Of a stretch of 6,020 nt of DNA, positions 1 to 6,020 are shown in pieces. A program made the translations under genes and the position numbers. This DNA is from Clostridia bacterium. Its GTDB lineage: Bacteria > Bacillota > Clostridia > Monoglobales > Monoglobaceae. The stretch is from the NCBI GenBank assembly GCA_017409915.1, contig JAFQRU010000037.1, positions 1-6,020 on the forward strand, in the 5' to 3' direction. Position 1 is the first letter of the stretch. Every line of letters begins with the position of its first letter. Under the pieces are notes generated by a model, which worked only from the letters and a program-made list of their open reading frames with translations, was not told the DNA's origin and did not search any database.

Positions 1-1405
1 AATTATATCTGATATCCCAAAGCTTCTGGGACATATCTACATAGTATTCATGGGGGTTTTCAAATCTCTTTACTTCCTCCCATATCTTGTCCACCTCATC
101 CTTGCAGTAGTTTTTAATTTCTTCTAAGTCAGGGGAGTCATAAACGCACTCGCCCTCTTTAAAAATCTGCACCATGAGTTCTTTCGCCGTAAAGTTCGTT
201 ACGATTTTTCTCTTCCATGTGTTATTTGGGTCAAAGATTTCATAGCTCTCGCCCTCAATCTTCTCATCAGGGAGAGTTAAAACATCGGCAATTGCCATCC
301 CTGTTTCTTTTGAAAAGAGTCTGTATACCTTTTTAAAGCAAGGGGTTGTTATTTTGGCAACATTTTCGCTCACCTTTATTTTAGGAACAATATCTTCGCC
401 CTCTTCCATAGCAACAAGCTTGTAAACTCCGCCGAAAACAGGCTCGGATTTGGAGGTTATAAGTCTTTCCCCAACTCCAAAGGAGTCAACCTTTGCGCCC
501 TGCTTTAAAATATCTTCAATGATATATTCGTCCAGGGAATTGGATGCCACAATTTTAACATCGCTGTATCCCGCCTCATCAAGCATAATTCTCGCTTTCT
601 TGGAAAGATAAGTTATATCACCGCTGTCAATTCTTATCCCTGCAGGCCGTTTTCCCATCGGCTTTAAAATCTCGTCAAAGGCACGAATTGCATTTGGCAC
701 ACCCGATTTTAAAACATTATAGGTGTCAACTAAAAGTGTGCAGGAATCGGGATAGGTTCTTGCATAAGCGCAAAACGCTTCAAATTCCGTATCAAAGGAC
801 TGCACCCAACTGTGAGCCATTGTTCCGAGAGCCGGAACTGAAAACATTTTATCTGAAATGGTGCAGGCAGTTCCAACTGCGCCGCCGATATAAGCCGCTC
901 TCGCCCCGTAAATCGCCCCGTCATAACCTTGGGCACGGCGGGAACCAAATTCCATAACTGGTCTTCCTTCTGCCACACGGACAATACGGTTACACTTTGT
1001 GGCGATAAGGCTTTGATGATTTATGGTAAGAAGAATCATAGTCTCAATGAACTGAGCCTGGATAAGAGGTCCTCTTACAGTAACGATAGGCTCGTTAGGG
1101 AAGATTGGGGTTCCCTCAGGAATCGCCCATACATCGCACTCGAACTTAAAGTTTTCAAGATATTTCAAAAACTCATCCGAGAAAAGGCCTTTTCTCCTAA
1201 GATAATCTATATCATCTTTTTCAAACTTAAGATTTTTAAGGTATTCAACAAGTTGTTCAACGCCCGCCATAATGGCAAAGCCCGCCCCATCGGGAACTTT
1301 GCGGAAATACATATCGAAATAGGCTTTTTTCTCGCCCATTCCGTGCTCCAAGTAACCGTTTGCCATTGTTATTTCATAAAAATCCGTAAGCATTGTAAGA
1401 TTCAT
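1..1405 (-). CDS. pncB: nicotinate phosphoribosyltransferase (3' end cut by the window edge)
   Basis: The frame stays open for 468 codons from ATG 1405 to the left edge and has no stop, so the C-terminus is missing. From the usual family length of about 480-490 residues, only a short tail should be lost. The enzyme is expected to join nicotinate and PRPP, with ATP, to give nicotinate mononucleotide in cytoplasmic NAD salvage (Preiss-Handler pathway). The N-terminus MNLTMLTDFYEITMANGY is typical of the family. EFGSRRAQG at 152-160 is a conserved active-site segment. His198 in GTMAHSW is the position phosphorylated in this family, and RIDSGD (258-263) and GVGERL (310-315) belong to the phosphoribosyl-binding barrel. 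The start is supported by AAGGTG at 1416-1411, five bases upstream. The gene has its own promoter and lies beyond the secF terminator, so it is not part of the sec operon. The family assignment is very secure. Confidence 0.96.
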   Translation of the reverse strand, partial: MNLTMLTDFYEITMANGYLEHGMGEKKAYFDMYFRKVPDGAGFAIMAGVEQLVEYLKNLKFEKDDIDYLRRKGLFSDEFLKYLENFKFECDVWAIPEGTPIFPNEPIVTVRGPLIQAQFIETMILLTINHQSLIATKCNRIVRVAEGRPVMEFGSRRAQGYDGAIYGARAAYIGGAVGTACTISDKMFSVPALGTMAHSWVQSFDTEFEAFCAYARTYPDSCTLLVDTYNVLKSGVPNAIRAFDEILKPMGKRPAGIRIDSGDITYLSKKARIMLDEAGYSDVKIVASNSLDEYIIEDILKQGAKVDSFGVGERLITSKSEPVFGGVYKLVAMEEGEDIVPKIKVSENVAKITTPCFKKVYRLFSKETGMAIADVLTLPDEKIEGESYEIFDPNNTWKRKIVTNFTAKELMVQIFKEGECVYDSPDLEEIKNYCKDEVDKIWEEVKRFENPHEYYVDMSQKLWDIRYN

Positions 1406-1441
1406 AACTTCACCTTGTCATGTTTAACTTAATATATAATT

Positions 1442-1470
1442 ATTATATCTCTTTTTTTATTTGAATGCAA
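1442..1470 (-). promoter_or_regulatory. sigma-A-type promoter of pncB
   Basis: Read on the minus strand, TTGCAT (1470-1465) is followed after 17 bases by a perfect TATAAT (1447-1442). Transcription should begin near 1435, which gives a leader of about 30 bases with AAGGTG just before the pncB start. The DNA is very A/T-rich, so chance matches are more likely, but the spacing and position between the upstream terminator and the gene fit well. I see no riboswitch. I could not identify an operator for a niacin-responsive repressor. Confidence 0.75.
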
Positions 1471-1512
1471 GTATTTTTAAAACATATTTTTATTATTTAT
1501 GACAAAATTTTC

Positions 1513-1544
1513 AAAAAAACAAGGCACCTCTTTTGAGGTGCCTT
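1513..1544 (-). terminator. intrinsic terminator of secDF
   Basis: On the minus strand a perfect 10-bp stem (AAGGCACCTC paired with GAGGTGCCTT, 1544-1535 and 1530-1521) encloses an AAAA loop and is followed by G and then seven T (1519-1513). It begins 10 bases after the secF stop. In the plus direction the stem is followed by A residues, so it should act on minus-strand transcripts only. It separates secDF from pncB. Confidence 0.92.
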
Positions 1545-1554
1545 AAAAAAGCTT

Positions 1555-2613
1555 TTATTTTCTTTTATTCTTAACTGCAGCATCTTTCCAGGTTGCCCAG
1601 ATTGAGCCTGAAACAAATATTGAAGAATATGTTCCTACTAAGATACCGATAATAATCGGAAGAGCGAATACCTTGATTGAGGAAACGCCGAGAACATAAA
1701 CCGCTCCGATTGTTAAAAGTGTTGTAATTGTTGTGTTTATAGAGCGCTTGAGAGTGCTGTTTATACTTGCATTTGCAATTTCGGAATATGTTTCCTTTCT
1801 TGCTCTTCTTGTGTTCTCTCTGATTCTGTCAAAGATAACGATTGTGTTATTGATAGAGTAACCGAGAACTGTAAGAAGCGCTGCAATAAAGTTTGTATCA
1901 ATCTTAATTCTGAGCACTGAATAAATGCCGCAAAGAACGATAATATCGTGAGCAAGTGCAATAACTGCGCAAACGCCAGATGTGAAATCAAATCTGATTG
2001 CAACATAGATTAAGATCGCAATAGCAGCGAGGATTGACATAACCACCGCAGATTTTGCAAGGTTTCTTGCAGTTGAAGAAGATACCACATTAAGCTCGGA
2101 CTTTGCAACTCCCTCTACGAAATAAGAGTATCCCTCGTGGCTTATAACCTGCTTGTTTGCTTCTTCGGCTGTAATCTCTGTGTAGAGCTTTGTGTTTTCA
2201 AATTTCTGGTCTGTTGTTGCAGCACCTGTTGCTGTGATTGGAGCGCCGTTTTCATCAACGATAACTGAAAGCTTACCCCATTTTTCTGCTACTTTATGGT
2301 TTAAAACTTCGATAGCAGCGTTGGCTTTTTCTACATTTTCCTTATCGGAAAGCTTTGTGTCGTGACCAACTTCAATATCGATATTTTCGCCTGTTATACG
2401 AACCATAGAAGCATCTTTGCCGAAAGCTTCTTTAACGAGAGCTCTTACTTCGTCTTCTGTTACTTTTTCTGAAACTGTGTATGTTATAGCTGTTCCGCCT
2501 GCAAAGTCAGTATCAAGAGCAAAGCCCTGAATTAAGAGAGAAACAATACTTGCAATGACTAACGCCAAAGCAATCCCAACATATATTTTCTTGTGCTGAA
2601 CTATTTTAAGCAT
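1555..2613 (-). CDS. secF: protein translocase subunit SecF
   Basis: This 352-residue membrane protein partners with SecD to pull exported proteins through SecYEG using ion flow. Helix 1 lies at about 10-30, followed by DFAGGT (36-41), the SecF/SecD first-loop signature. A large extracytoplasmic domain runs to about 185. Five more helices follow at about 186-206, 212-234, 240-260, 294-311 and 314-338. The helix-4 signature GYSINNTIVIFDRIREN (251-267) identifies SecF. Asn256 occupies a position that is usually Asp (see findings), while the functionally linked Arg290 is kept. The extracytoplasmic domain is about 155 residues, longer than the roughly 95 of E. coli SecF. I chose ATG 2613 because AGGAGG (2628-2623) precedes it by nine bases; an in-frame TTG eight codons upstream has no comparable support. 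The first eight bases overlap the end of secD, so translation is probably coupled. Confidence 0.95.
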   Translation of the reverse strand: MLKIVQHKKIYVGIALALVIASIVSLLIQGFALDTDFAGGTAITYTVSEKVTEDEVRALVKEAFGKDASMVRITGENIDIEVGHDTKLSDKENVEKANAAIEVLNHKVAEKWGKLSVIVDENGAPITATGAATTDQKFENTKLYTEITAEEANKQVISHEGYSYFVEGVAKSELNVVSSSTARNLAKSAVVMSILAAIAILIYVAIRFDFTSGVCAVIALAHDIIVLCGIYSVLRIKIDTNFIAALLTVLGYSINNTIVIFDRIRENTRRARKETYSEIANASINSTLKRSINTTITTLLTIGAVYVLGVSSIKVFALPIIIGILVGTYSSIFVSGSIWATWKDAAVKNKRK

Positions 2614-3928
2614 TAGCCTGTCCCTCCTCTTTTGCAATTCTCTTCTTGCTTACGCCATAGAGCCAGATGTTTGAAACACCAAGTTCAAGTGCTCTGCGGA
2701 GCAAGAATCTTGTAACGAATATTGCAGAAATCATTGATACAACAACACCGATTAAAAGTGTTGTTCCAAAGCCCTTGATTGTGCCTGTTCCTAAAACCAT
2801 AAGAATAATTGCCGCAATAATTGTTGTTATGTTAGAGTCAATAACCGCGCTGAGAGCATTCTTAAAGCCTGCTTCAACGGAAGTTCTTATTCCCTTGCCG
2901 TTAACAAGTTCTTCTTTAATTCTTTCGAATATGATAACATTGGCATCAACCGCCATACCAACAGCTAAGATAATACCTGCAATACCAGGAAGGGTAAGGT
3001 TGATATGAAGGTTAGCACAAAGAAGAAGAACTATGTCGATGTAAGCAACAAGGGCGAGAGCAGACATAAATCCTGGAAGTCTGTATAATAAAATCATAAA
3101 GAGCATAACCAGGATAAGACCGATGATACCTGCTGTAACCGCTTTGCTTAATGCGTCTGCACCAAGAGTTGGGTTAACAGCTCTCATTTCTGTAACACTT
3201 AAACTGAATGGAAGCTGACCTGACTTGATGTTAGCCGCAAGGTTTTTAGCTTCTTCCTGAGTAAAGTCGCCTGTGATGATACAGGTTGTGTCGTTAATTG
3301 CAGTCTGAACAACAGGAGCAGAAATAATTGCATTGTCCATCATAATATAGATAGGCTGTCCAACATTTTTGCTTGTTGCATCATAGAATGCTTTTCTTCC
3401 GTCTTCTGTAAGTTCAAGCTGAACATAGTAGCTTGCGCTTCCAAGGTCGCTTGTTGCACCATACTGAGAAGATGCATCCTTAATGTGTTCGCCGTTCAAA
3501 ACCTCTTTTGCAGTTGGCAGGAATGTTCCTGCTTCTTGGTCAAAAGCGCTGTTGTCATAGAATTTAAGCTGTGCTGTTGCACCAAGGCTTGCCGCAGCTT
3601 CCTCCGGGCTTGCAAAAGATGGGATTTCAACTCGAACGCTGTCACTTCCCTGAACAGAGATATCAGCTTCTGTGTAACCCATATTATCAAGACGGGTTCT
3701 TAAAAGAGCTGCAACTGTATCCATTTCTTCTGCAGAAGGGTTTTCCTTTTCAGCCTTGAAAACGATAATACTACCGCCGTTTAAGTCAAGGCCCTGAGTT
3801 ATACCACCCTCTGATTTAATACCATAAATTTGTGCTTTTTCGGTAAATGCAAAACCGCAGATTGCAAGATAAGTAAGCACCGCGATTACTAAAACAATTG
3901 CCGAAAGTTTAATAATACTTTTCGTCAC
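2606..3928 (-). CDS. secD: protein translocase subunit SecD
   Basis: This 440-residue membrane protein forms the SecD half of the SecDF export motor. Helix 1 (about 5-27) is followed by GLDLNGGS (46-53), the variant here of the SecD first-loop signature. A long extracytoplasmic region runs to about 262. It includes the ITGDFTQEEAKNLAANIKSG segment (218-237), typical of the end of the SecD domain. Five further helices lie at about 263-282, 286-305, 313-335, 365-382 and 385-409. The helix-4 motif AVDANVIIFERIKEEL (326-341) carries Asp328, the conserved residue of the ion pathway (E. coli Asp519, Thermus Asp340, from memory). The length suits a clostridial SecD, which lacks the expanded head of the proteobacterial protein. 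The start is GTG, supported by AAAGGAGG seven bases upstream. The gene is first in a secD-secF unit with its own promoter. Confidence 0.97.
   Translation of the reverse strand: MTKSIIKLSAIVLVIAVLTYLAICGFAFTEKAQIYGIKSEGGITQGLDLNGGSIIVFKAEKENPSAEEMDTVAALLRTRLDNMGYTEADISVQGSDSVRVEIPSFASPEEAAASLGATAQLKFYDNSAFDQEAGTFLPTAKEVLNGEHIKDASSQYGATSDLGSASYYVQLELTEDGRKAFYDATSKNVGQPIYIMMDNAIISAPVVQTAINDTTCIITGDFTQEEAKNLAANIKSGQLPFSLSVTEMRAVNPTLGADALSKAVTAGIIGLILVMLFMILLYRLPGFMSALALVAYIDIVLLLCANLHINLTLPGIAGIILAVGMAVDANVIIFERIKEELVNGKGIRTSVEAGFKNALSAVIDSNITTIIAAIILMVLGTGTIKGFGTTLLIGVVVSMISAIFVTRFLLRRALELGVSNIWLYGVSKKRIAKEEGQANA
2623..2628 (-). promoter_or_regulatory. secF ribosome binding site inside secD
   Basis: AGGAGG on the minus strand lies within the last codons of secD (Glu-Glu-Gly), nine bases before secF ATG 2613. 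It decides the secF start and makes translational coupling to secD likely. Confidence 0.85.
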
Positions 3929-3935
3929 TTTGTTT

Positions 3936-3943
3936 CCTCCTTT
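3936..3943 (-). promoter_or_regulatory. secD ribosome binding site supporting a GTG start
   Basis: AAAGGAGG on the minus strand is a near-perfect match to the 16S rRNA 3' end and sits seven bases before GTG 3928. No ATG with a comparable site lies nearby in frame, so GTG is taken as the true start. Confidence 0.9.
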
Positions 3944-3998
3944 GTCGTTTCGCTTAATATTATTAAAGTTTAATTATTTACATTTTGGCACATATAAC

Positions 3999-4027
3999 AT
4001 TATATATTTTTCTTTCTCCTAAGTCAA
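3999..4027 (-). promoter_or_regulatory. sigma-A-type promoter of secDF
   Basis: On the minus strand, TTGACT (4027-4022) and TATAAT (4004-3999) are separated by 17 bases, a close match to the consensus. An A-tract (4036-4031) lies just upstream. Transcription should start near 3992 and give a leader of about 64 bases that is A/T-rich and shows no strong structure. The 153-base gap 3929-4081 therefore holds the terminator of the preceding gene, this promoter and the secD ribosome binding site. Confidence 0.85.
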
Positions 4028-4053
4028 GCCTTTTTTGGGTAAATTTTTACACT

Positions 4054-4079
4054 AAAAAATCCGCCCTAGGCGGATTTTT
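4054..4079 (-). terminator. intrinsic terminator after the TIGR04086-type gene
   Basis: An 11-bp inverted repeat (4055-4065 and 4069-4079; core TCCGCC/GGCGGA) has a three-base loop and is flanked by A and T runs on both sides. On the minus strand it ends in six T (4059-4054) and starts two bases after the stop codon at 4082. Its symmetry would let it work in both directions, but no converging gene is present. It insulates secDF from the upstream genes. Confidence 0.9.
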
Positions 4080-4081
4080 AT

Positions 4082-4495
4082 TTATTTTCTGTATCTTCTT
4101 GTATTGACGGCAAAAACTCCGCCCAATCCTCCGCAGACAATTCCTAAAAGGATTGCGATTATGGTTGCAAAATTAAAACTGAACTCATTTATAACAAGGC
4201 AACCTATAAGATATAGAAGCACCGTATAGAAAACGCCTGCAATAACGCCGTTTATAAGACCGCCCCTTCCCACTCCTTTTGCAGTCATATATCCGCAAAG
4301 AAGAACGCTCAGGCAGGTTATAACGCTTATACCGATGTTAATACTGCCGCTTCCGAAAGTAAAAATTGTTGCAATAATCGAAAAGATAAACAGCAGAATT
4401 ATTGAAAAAATATACGAAATCCCCAAACTCTTTACAGTATGAATAATATCAAACCGCTTTCCTTCTGTTTCCTTTATGTAACCGGTTCTTGCCAT
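4082..4495 (-). CDS. TIGR04086/DUF3792 (YrzE-like) membrane protein of unknown function
   Basis: This 137-residue protein has a short basic N-terminal segment and four hydrophobic helices at about 24-47, 52-72, 80-101 and 106-130, ending in a basic tail (NTRRYRK). The Gly-rich segment AKGVGRGGLINGVIAG (72-87) between helices 2 and 3 is the feature I associate with the TIGR04086/DUF3792 family, of which Bacillus YrzE is a member encoded near yajC. That assignment is from recall, not a search. No catalytic motif is visible and the function is unknown. The position between yajC and secD makes a link to the Sec membrane machinery possible but unproven. ATG 4495 is preceded by GGAGG (4507-4503) with seven T between. 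Most of that ribosome binding site is in the 3' arm of a hairpin. I see no promoter of its own in the gap after yajC, so it probably depends on read-through from yajC. Confidence 0.88.
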   Translation of the reverse strand: MARTGYIKETEGKRFDIIHTVKSLGISYIFSIILLFIFSIIATIFTFGSGSINIGISVITCLSVLLCGYMTAKGVGRGGLINGVIAGVFYTVLLYLIGCLVINEFSFNFATIIAILLGIVCGGLGGVFAVNTRRYRK

Positions 4496-4541
4496 AAAAA
4501 AACCTCCAAATCATATCTTACTGAAAATATATGATTTGGAG
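4496..4541 (-). terminator. terminator-like hairpin that also covers the next gene's ribosome binding site
   Basis: On the minus strand a perfect 13-bp stem (CTCCAAATCATAT, 4541-4529, with ATATGATTTGGAG, 4516-4504) has a 12-base loop. One G (4503) and then seven T (4502-4496) run straight into ATG 4495. The stem plus T-run looks like an intrinsic terminator placed 10 bases after the yajC stop. The GGAG at the base of the 3' arm is also part of the GGAGG ribosome binding site of the next gene. The stem is A/T-rich (5 of 13 pairs are G-C), so termination may be partial. Confidence 0.75.
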
Positions 4542-4551
4542 ACTTCTTATA

Positions 4552-4929
4552 TTACTTTTTAGTTTTCTTAGGAGCCTTTTCATCCTTTGGTTCTATAACC
4601 CCACCGTCAACAAGCATTGGTTCTGGTTCCTTATTTTCAGGAGCCTGCTTCAAAAATCTTGAAACTGCGCCTCTGTCAACTGTTATTGTTGATTTGTTAG
4701 TTCCAACGCCTGATTCAAGCACGAATAAATCGTCTTTAATCTTTACGATTTTGCCGTGAATACCGCCGATTGTTGCAACTTCGTCGCCAACCTTTAAAGC
4801 TGCGAGCATATTTTTAAGCTCTTTTTCCTTTTTCTTCTGTGGTCTTATAAGGATAAACCAGAAAGCCACCACCATTAAAATCATCATTACCCAATAGTAT
4901 GTTGTTCCTGTTGCTGCTGCACCATTCAT
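4552..4929 (-). CDS. yajC: Sec translocon accessory protein YajC
   Basis: This 125-residue protein has one membrane helix (about 11-28) followed by the conserved cytoplasmic motif RPQKKKEKEL (29-38). The small YajC domain comes next, with LKVGDEVATIGGIHGKIVKI (45-64). The C-terminal tail from about 97 is rich in Lys, Glu and Pro and poorly conserved. YajC associates with SecD and SecF and helps the SecYEG translocon; its exact role is unsettled. ATG 4929 has GGAGG (4943-4939) nine bases upstream, and a promoter fills the short gap after tgt. The neighbours tgt upstream and secDF downstream match the classical order, except that a small membrane protein gene is inserted before secD. Confidence 0.96.
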   Translation of the reverse strand: MNGAAATGTTYYWVMMILMVVAFWFILIRPQKKKEKELKNMLAALKVGDEVATIGGIHGKIVKIKDDLFVLESGVGTNKSTITVDRGAVSRFLKQAPENKEPEPMLVDGGVIEPKDEKAPKKTKK

Positions 4930-4960
4930 ATCTTTCTACCTCCATAAAATCGTTTTTATA

Positions 4961-4989
4961 ATTATACCCCAATTATTTCCTCTTTGCAA
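4961..4989 (-). promoter_or_regulatory. sigma-A-type promoter of yajC
   Basis: On the minus strand, TTGCAA (4989-4984) and a perfect TATAAT (4966-4961) are 17 bases apart, just after the tgt stop. Transcription should begin near 4954, about 25 bases before yajC ATG. I see no hairpin between tgt and yajC, so read-through from tgt is also likely. Confidence 0.8.
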
Positions 4990-4997
4990 CCCCTATT

Positions 4998-6020
4998 TTA
5001 AATTCTTTTTCCGAGGATTTCAATTTTCTCTTTGTGATAGCTCTCAAAAGTGCCCGCATCAAGAGCGTCTCTGATTTCCTGCATAAGATTGTTATAGAAA
5101 TAAAGGTTGTGCATAACCGCAAGTCTCATCCCAAGCATTTCCCCGGCTTTAAAGAGATGTCTTACATAGCTTCTTGAAAAGTTTCTGCAAGTAGGGCAGT
5201 TACAGTTCGGGTCAATAGGAAGCTCATCCGTTTCATACTTAACATTCATAATGTTGCGGATACCCTCTGAGGTAAACAAATGCCCGTGTCTTGCGTTTCG
5301 GCTTGGCATTACGCAGTCAAAGAAGTCAACGCCTCTGTAAACTGCCTCAATAATATTAACAGGAGTTCCAACACCCATTAAATATCTTGGTCTGTCGCTT
5401 GGAGCAAATGGCTCAACCGCCTCGATTATGTCATACATAACCTCAGCAGGCTCGCCCACCGCAAGTCCGCCGATTGCAAAGCCGTCAAGAGGAAGCTCGG
5501 CAATTTCTTTCATATTATCAATTCTTAAATCCCTGAAAGTGCATCCCTGATTGATACCGAAAAGCATTTGGCTTGGGTTAACCGTTCCTTCAAGAGAGTT
5601 AAGACAATTCATTTCCGCGATACATCTTTTAAGCCATCTTACCGTTCTTTCAGAGGCTTCCTTGGCATAGCCTTTTTCACAAGGATTTTCAACACATTCG
5701 TCAAACGCCATAGCAATTGTTGAGCCAAGGTTTGACTGAATTTGCATGCTTTCCTCAGGGCCCATAAAAATCTTTCTGCCGTCTATATGTGAGGAGAAAT
5801 ATACTCCCTCCTCCTGAATTTTTCTGAGCTTTGAAAGAGAGAAAACCTGAAATCCGCCGCTGTCTGTTAAGATTGGTCTGTCCCAGTTCATAAACTTATG
5901 GAGGCCACCCATTTTTTTAACAACCTCGTCTCCCGGACGGAGATGAAGATGATAGGTATTGGAAAGCTCAACCTGACAGCCTAAATCCTTTAAATCAAAG
6001 GCAGAAACGGCACCCTTAAT
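4998..6020 (-). CDS. tgt: queuine/preQ1 tRNA-ribosyltransferase (5' end cut by the window edge)
   Basis: The visible part is 340 residues, open to the right edge, so roughly the first 30-40 residues of a protein of about 375 are missing. The Met at 5912 is internal, because conserved sequence (SNTYHLHLRPG) lies upstream in frame. The enzyme swaps guanine at wobble position 34 of GUN-anticodon tRNAs for preQ1, a step in queuosine synthesis in the cytoplasm. Counting from the first visible residue, DSGGFQVF starts at 53, the base-recognition segment GGLAVGEP is at 184-191, and the nucleophile Asp235 lies in FDCVMPSRNARHG (5318-5316). The zinc site C-x-C-x2-C-x25-H is complete (273, 275, 278, 304). 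All key residues are present, so it should be active. yajC follows after 68 bases, the usual neighbour order. Confidence 0.97.
   Translation of the reverse strand: MKGAVSAFDLKDLGCQVELSNTYHLHLRPGDEVVKKMGGLHKFMNWDRPILTDSGGFQVFSLSKLRKIQEEGVYFSSHIDGRKIFMGPEESMQIQSNLGSTIAMAFDECVENPCEKGYAKEASERTVRWLKRCIAEMNCLNSLEGTVNPSQMLFGINQGCTFRDLRIDNMKEIAELPLDGFAIGGLAVGEPAEVMYDIIEAVEPFAPSDRPRYLMGVGTPVNIIEAVYRGVDFFDCVMPSRNARHGHLFTSEGIRNIMNVKYETDELPIDPNCNCPTCRNFSRSYVRHLFKAGEMLGMRLAVMHNLYFYNNLMQEIRDALDAGTFESYHKEKIEILGKRI

Noticed and set aside
929..1432. A 167-codon plus-strand open frame, and a shorter one at 688-957
   Set aside because: Both lie antisense to pncB, whose minus-strand frame encodes a clearly recognisable enzyme throughout. 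They have no family resemblance and are low-complexity shadows.
1434..1448. Perfect 15-base palindrome overlapping the pncB -10 box, considered as a repressor operator
   Set aside because: It consists only of A and T in very A/T-rich DNA and largely repeats the TATAAT motif. Chance symmetry is likely, and it matches no operator I recognise.
1547..1556. Palindrome AAAAGCTTTT next to the secF stop
   Set aside because: It is short and A/T-rich, and the adjacent 10-bp stem with a T-run explains termination better.
1761..2006. A minus-strand 81-codon frame within secF
   Set aside because: It is out of frame inside the conserved helix region of SecF and has no ribosome site or plausible product.
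2611..2637. TTG 2637 as an alternative secF start
   Set aside because: It would add eight basic residues before the usual N-terminus, while ATG 2613 has an ideal ribosome site nine bases upstream.
2667..3759. Plus-strand open frames at 2667-3008, 3485-3703 and 3571-3759, and a minus-strand one at 3496-3690
   Set aside because: All overlap secD in other frames. The secD frame is continuous and has conserved motifs on both sides, so these are shadows.
3970..3993. A seven-codon upstream open frame (MCQNVNN) in the secD leader, considered as an export-sensing leader peptide
   Set aside because: It begins at or before the predicted transcript start, lacks a ribosome site, and has no signal-sequence or arrest character.
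5910..5912. Met at 5912 as the tgt start
   Set aside because: In-frame codons upstream to the window edge encode the conserved TGT segment NTYHLHLRPG, so this Met is internal.

Overview
The window looks like housekeeping DNA from a low-to-moderate GC Gram-positive bacterium, most likely a clostridial Firmicute. The reasons are strong GGAGG ribosome binding sites, A/T-rich intergenic DNA with sigma-A-type promoters, SecD and SecF as separate proteins (fused in Bacillus), and a TIGR04086/DUF3792-type membrane protein beside yajC. The species cannot be told from the sequence. Every gene I can support lies on the minus strand, so transcription runs from the right edge to the left.

Layout in the direction of transcription. 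(1) 6020-4998: tgt, tRNA-guanine transglycosylase, missing its N-terminus at the window edge. (2) 4929-4552: yajC, with its own promoter in the 68-bp gap after tgt. (3) 4495-4082: a four-helix membrane protein of the TIGR04086/DUF3792 (YrzE-like) family. It is preceded by a hairpin whose 3' arm holds most of its Shine-Dalgarno sequence, and it is followed by an intrinsic terminator. (4) A strong promoter at 4027-3999, then secD (GTG start, 3928-2606) and secF (2613-1555), which overlap by 8 bp and end at a clear terminator (1544-1513). (5) A separate promoter at 1470-1442, then pncB, nicotinate phosphoribosyltransferase (1405 to the left edge), which lacks only its last few residues.

The order tgt-yajC-secD-secF is a classical conserved bacterial neighbourhood. 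YajC, SecD and SecF form an accessory complex of the Sec translocon that drives late steps of protein export with the proton (or sodium) motive force. Tgt (queuosine modification of tRNA) and PncB (NAD salvage) are metabolically unrelated neighbours. Although the genes are collinear, the three promoters and the terminator-like hairpins suggest at least three transcription units, with secDF separable from yajC.

I found no mobile element, CRISPR array, RNA gene or evident undescribed multi-gene system. The points worth a second look are the hairpin/U-tract that overlaps the translation start of the small membrane protein, an Asp-to-Asn change at what appears to be an ion-relay position of SecF, and an enlarged extracytoplasmic domain in SecF. 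No gap between genes exceeds 153 bases.
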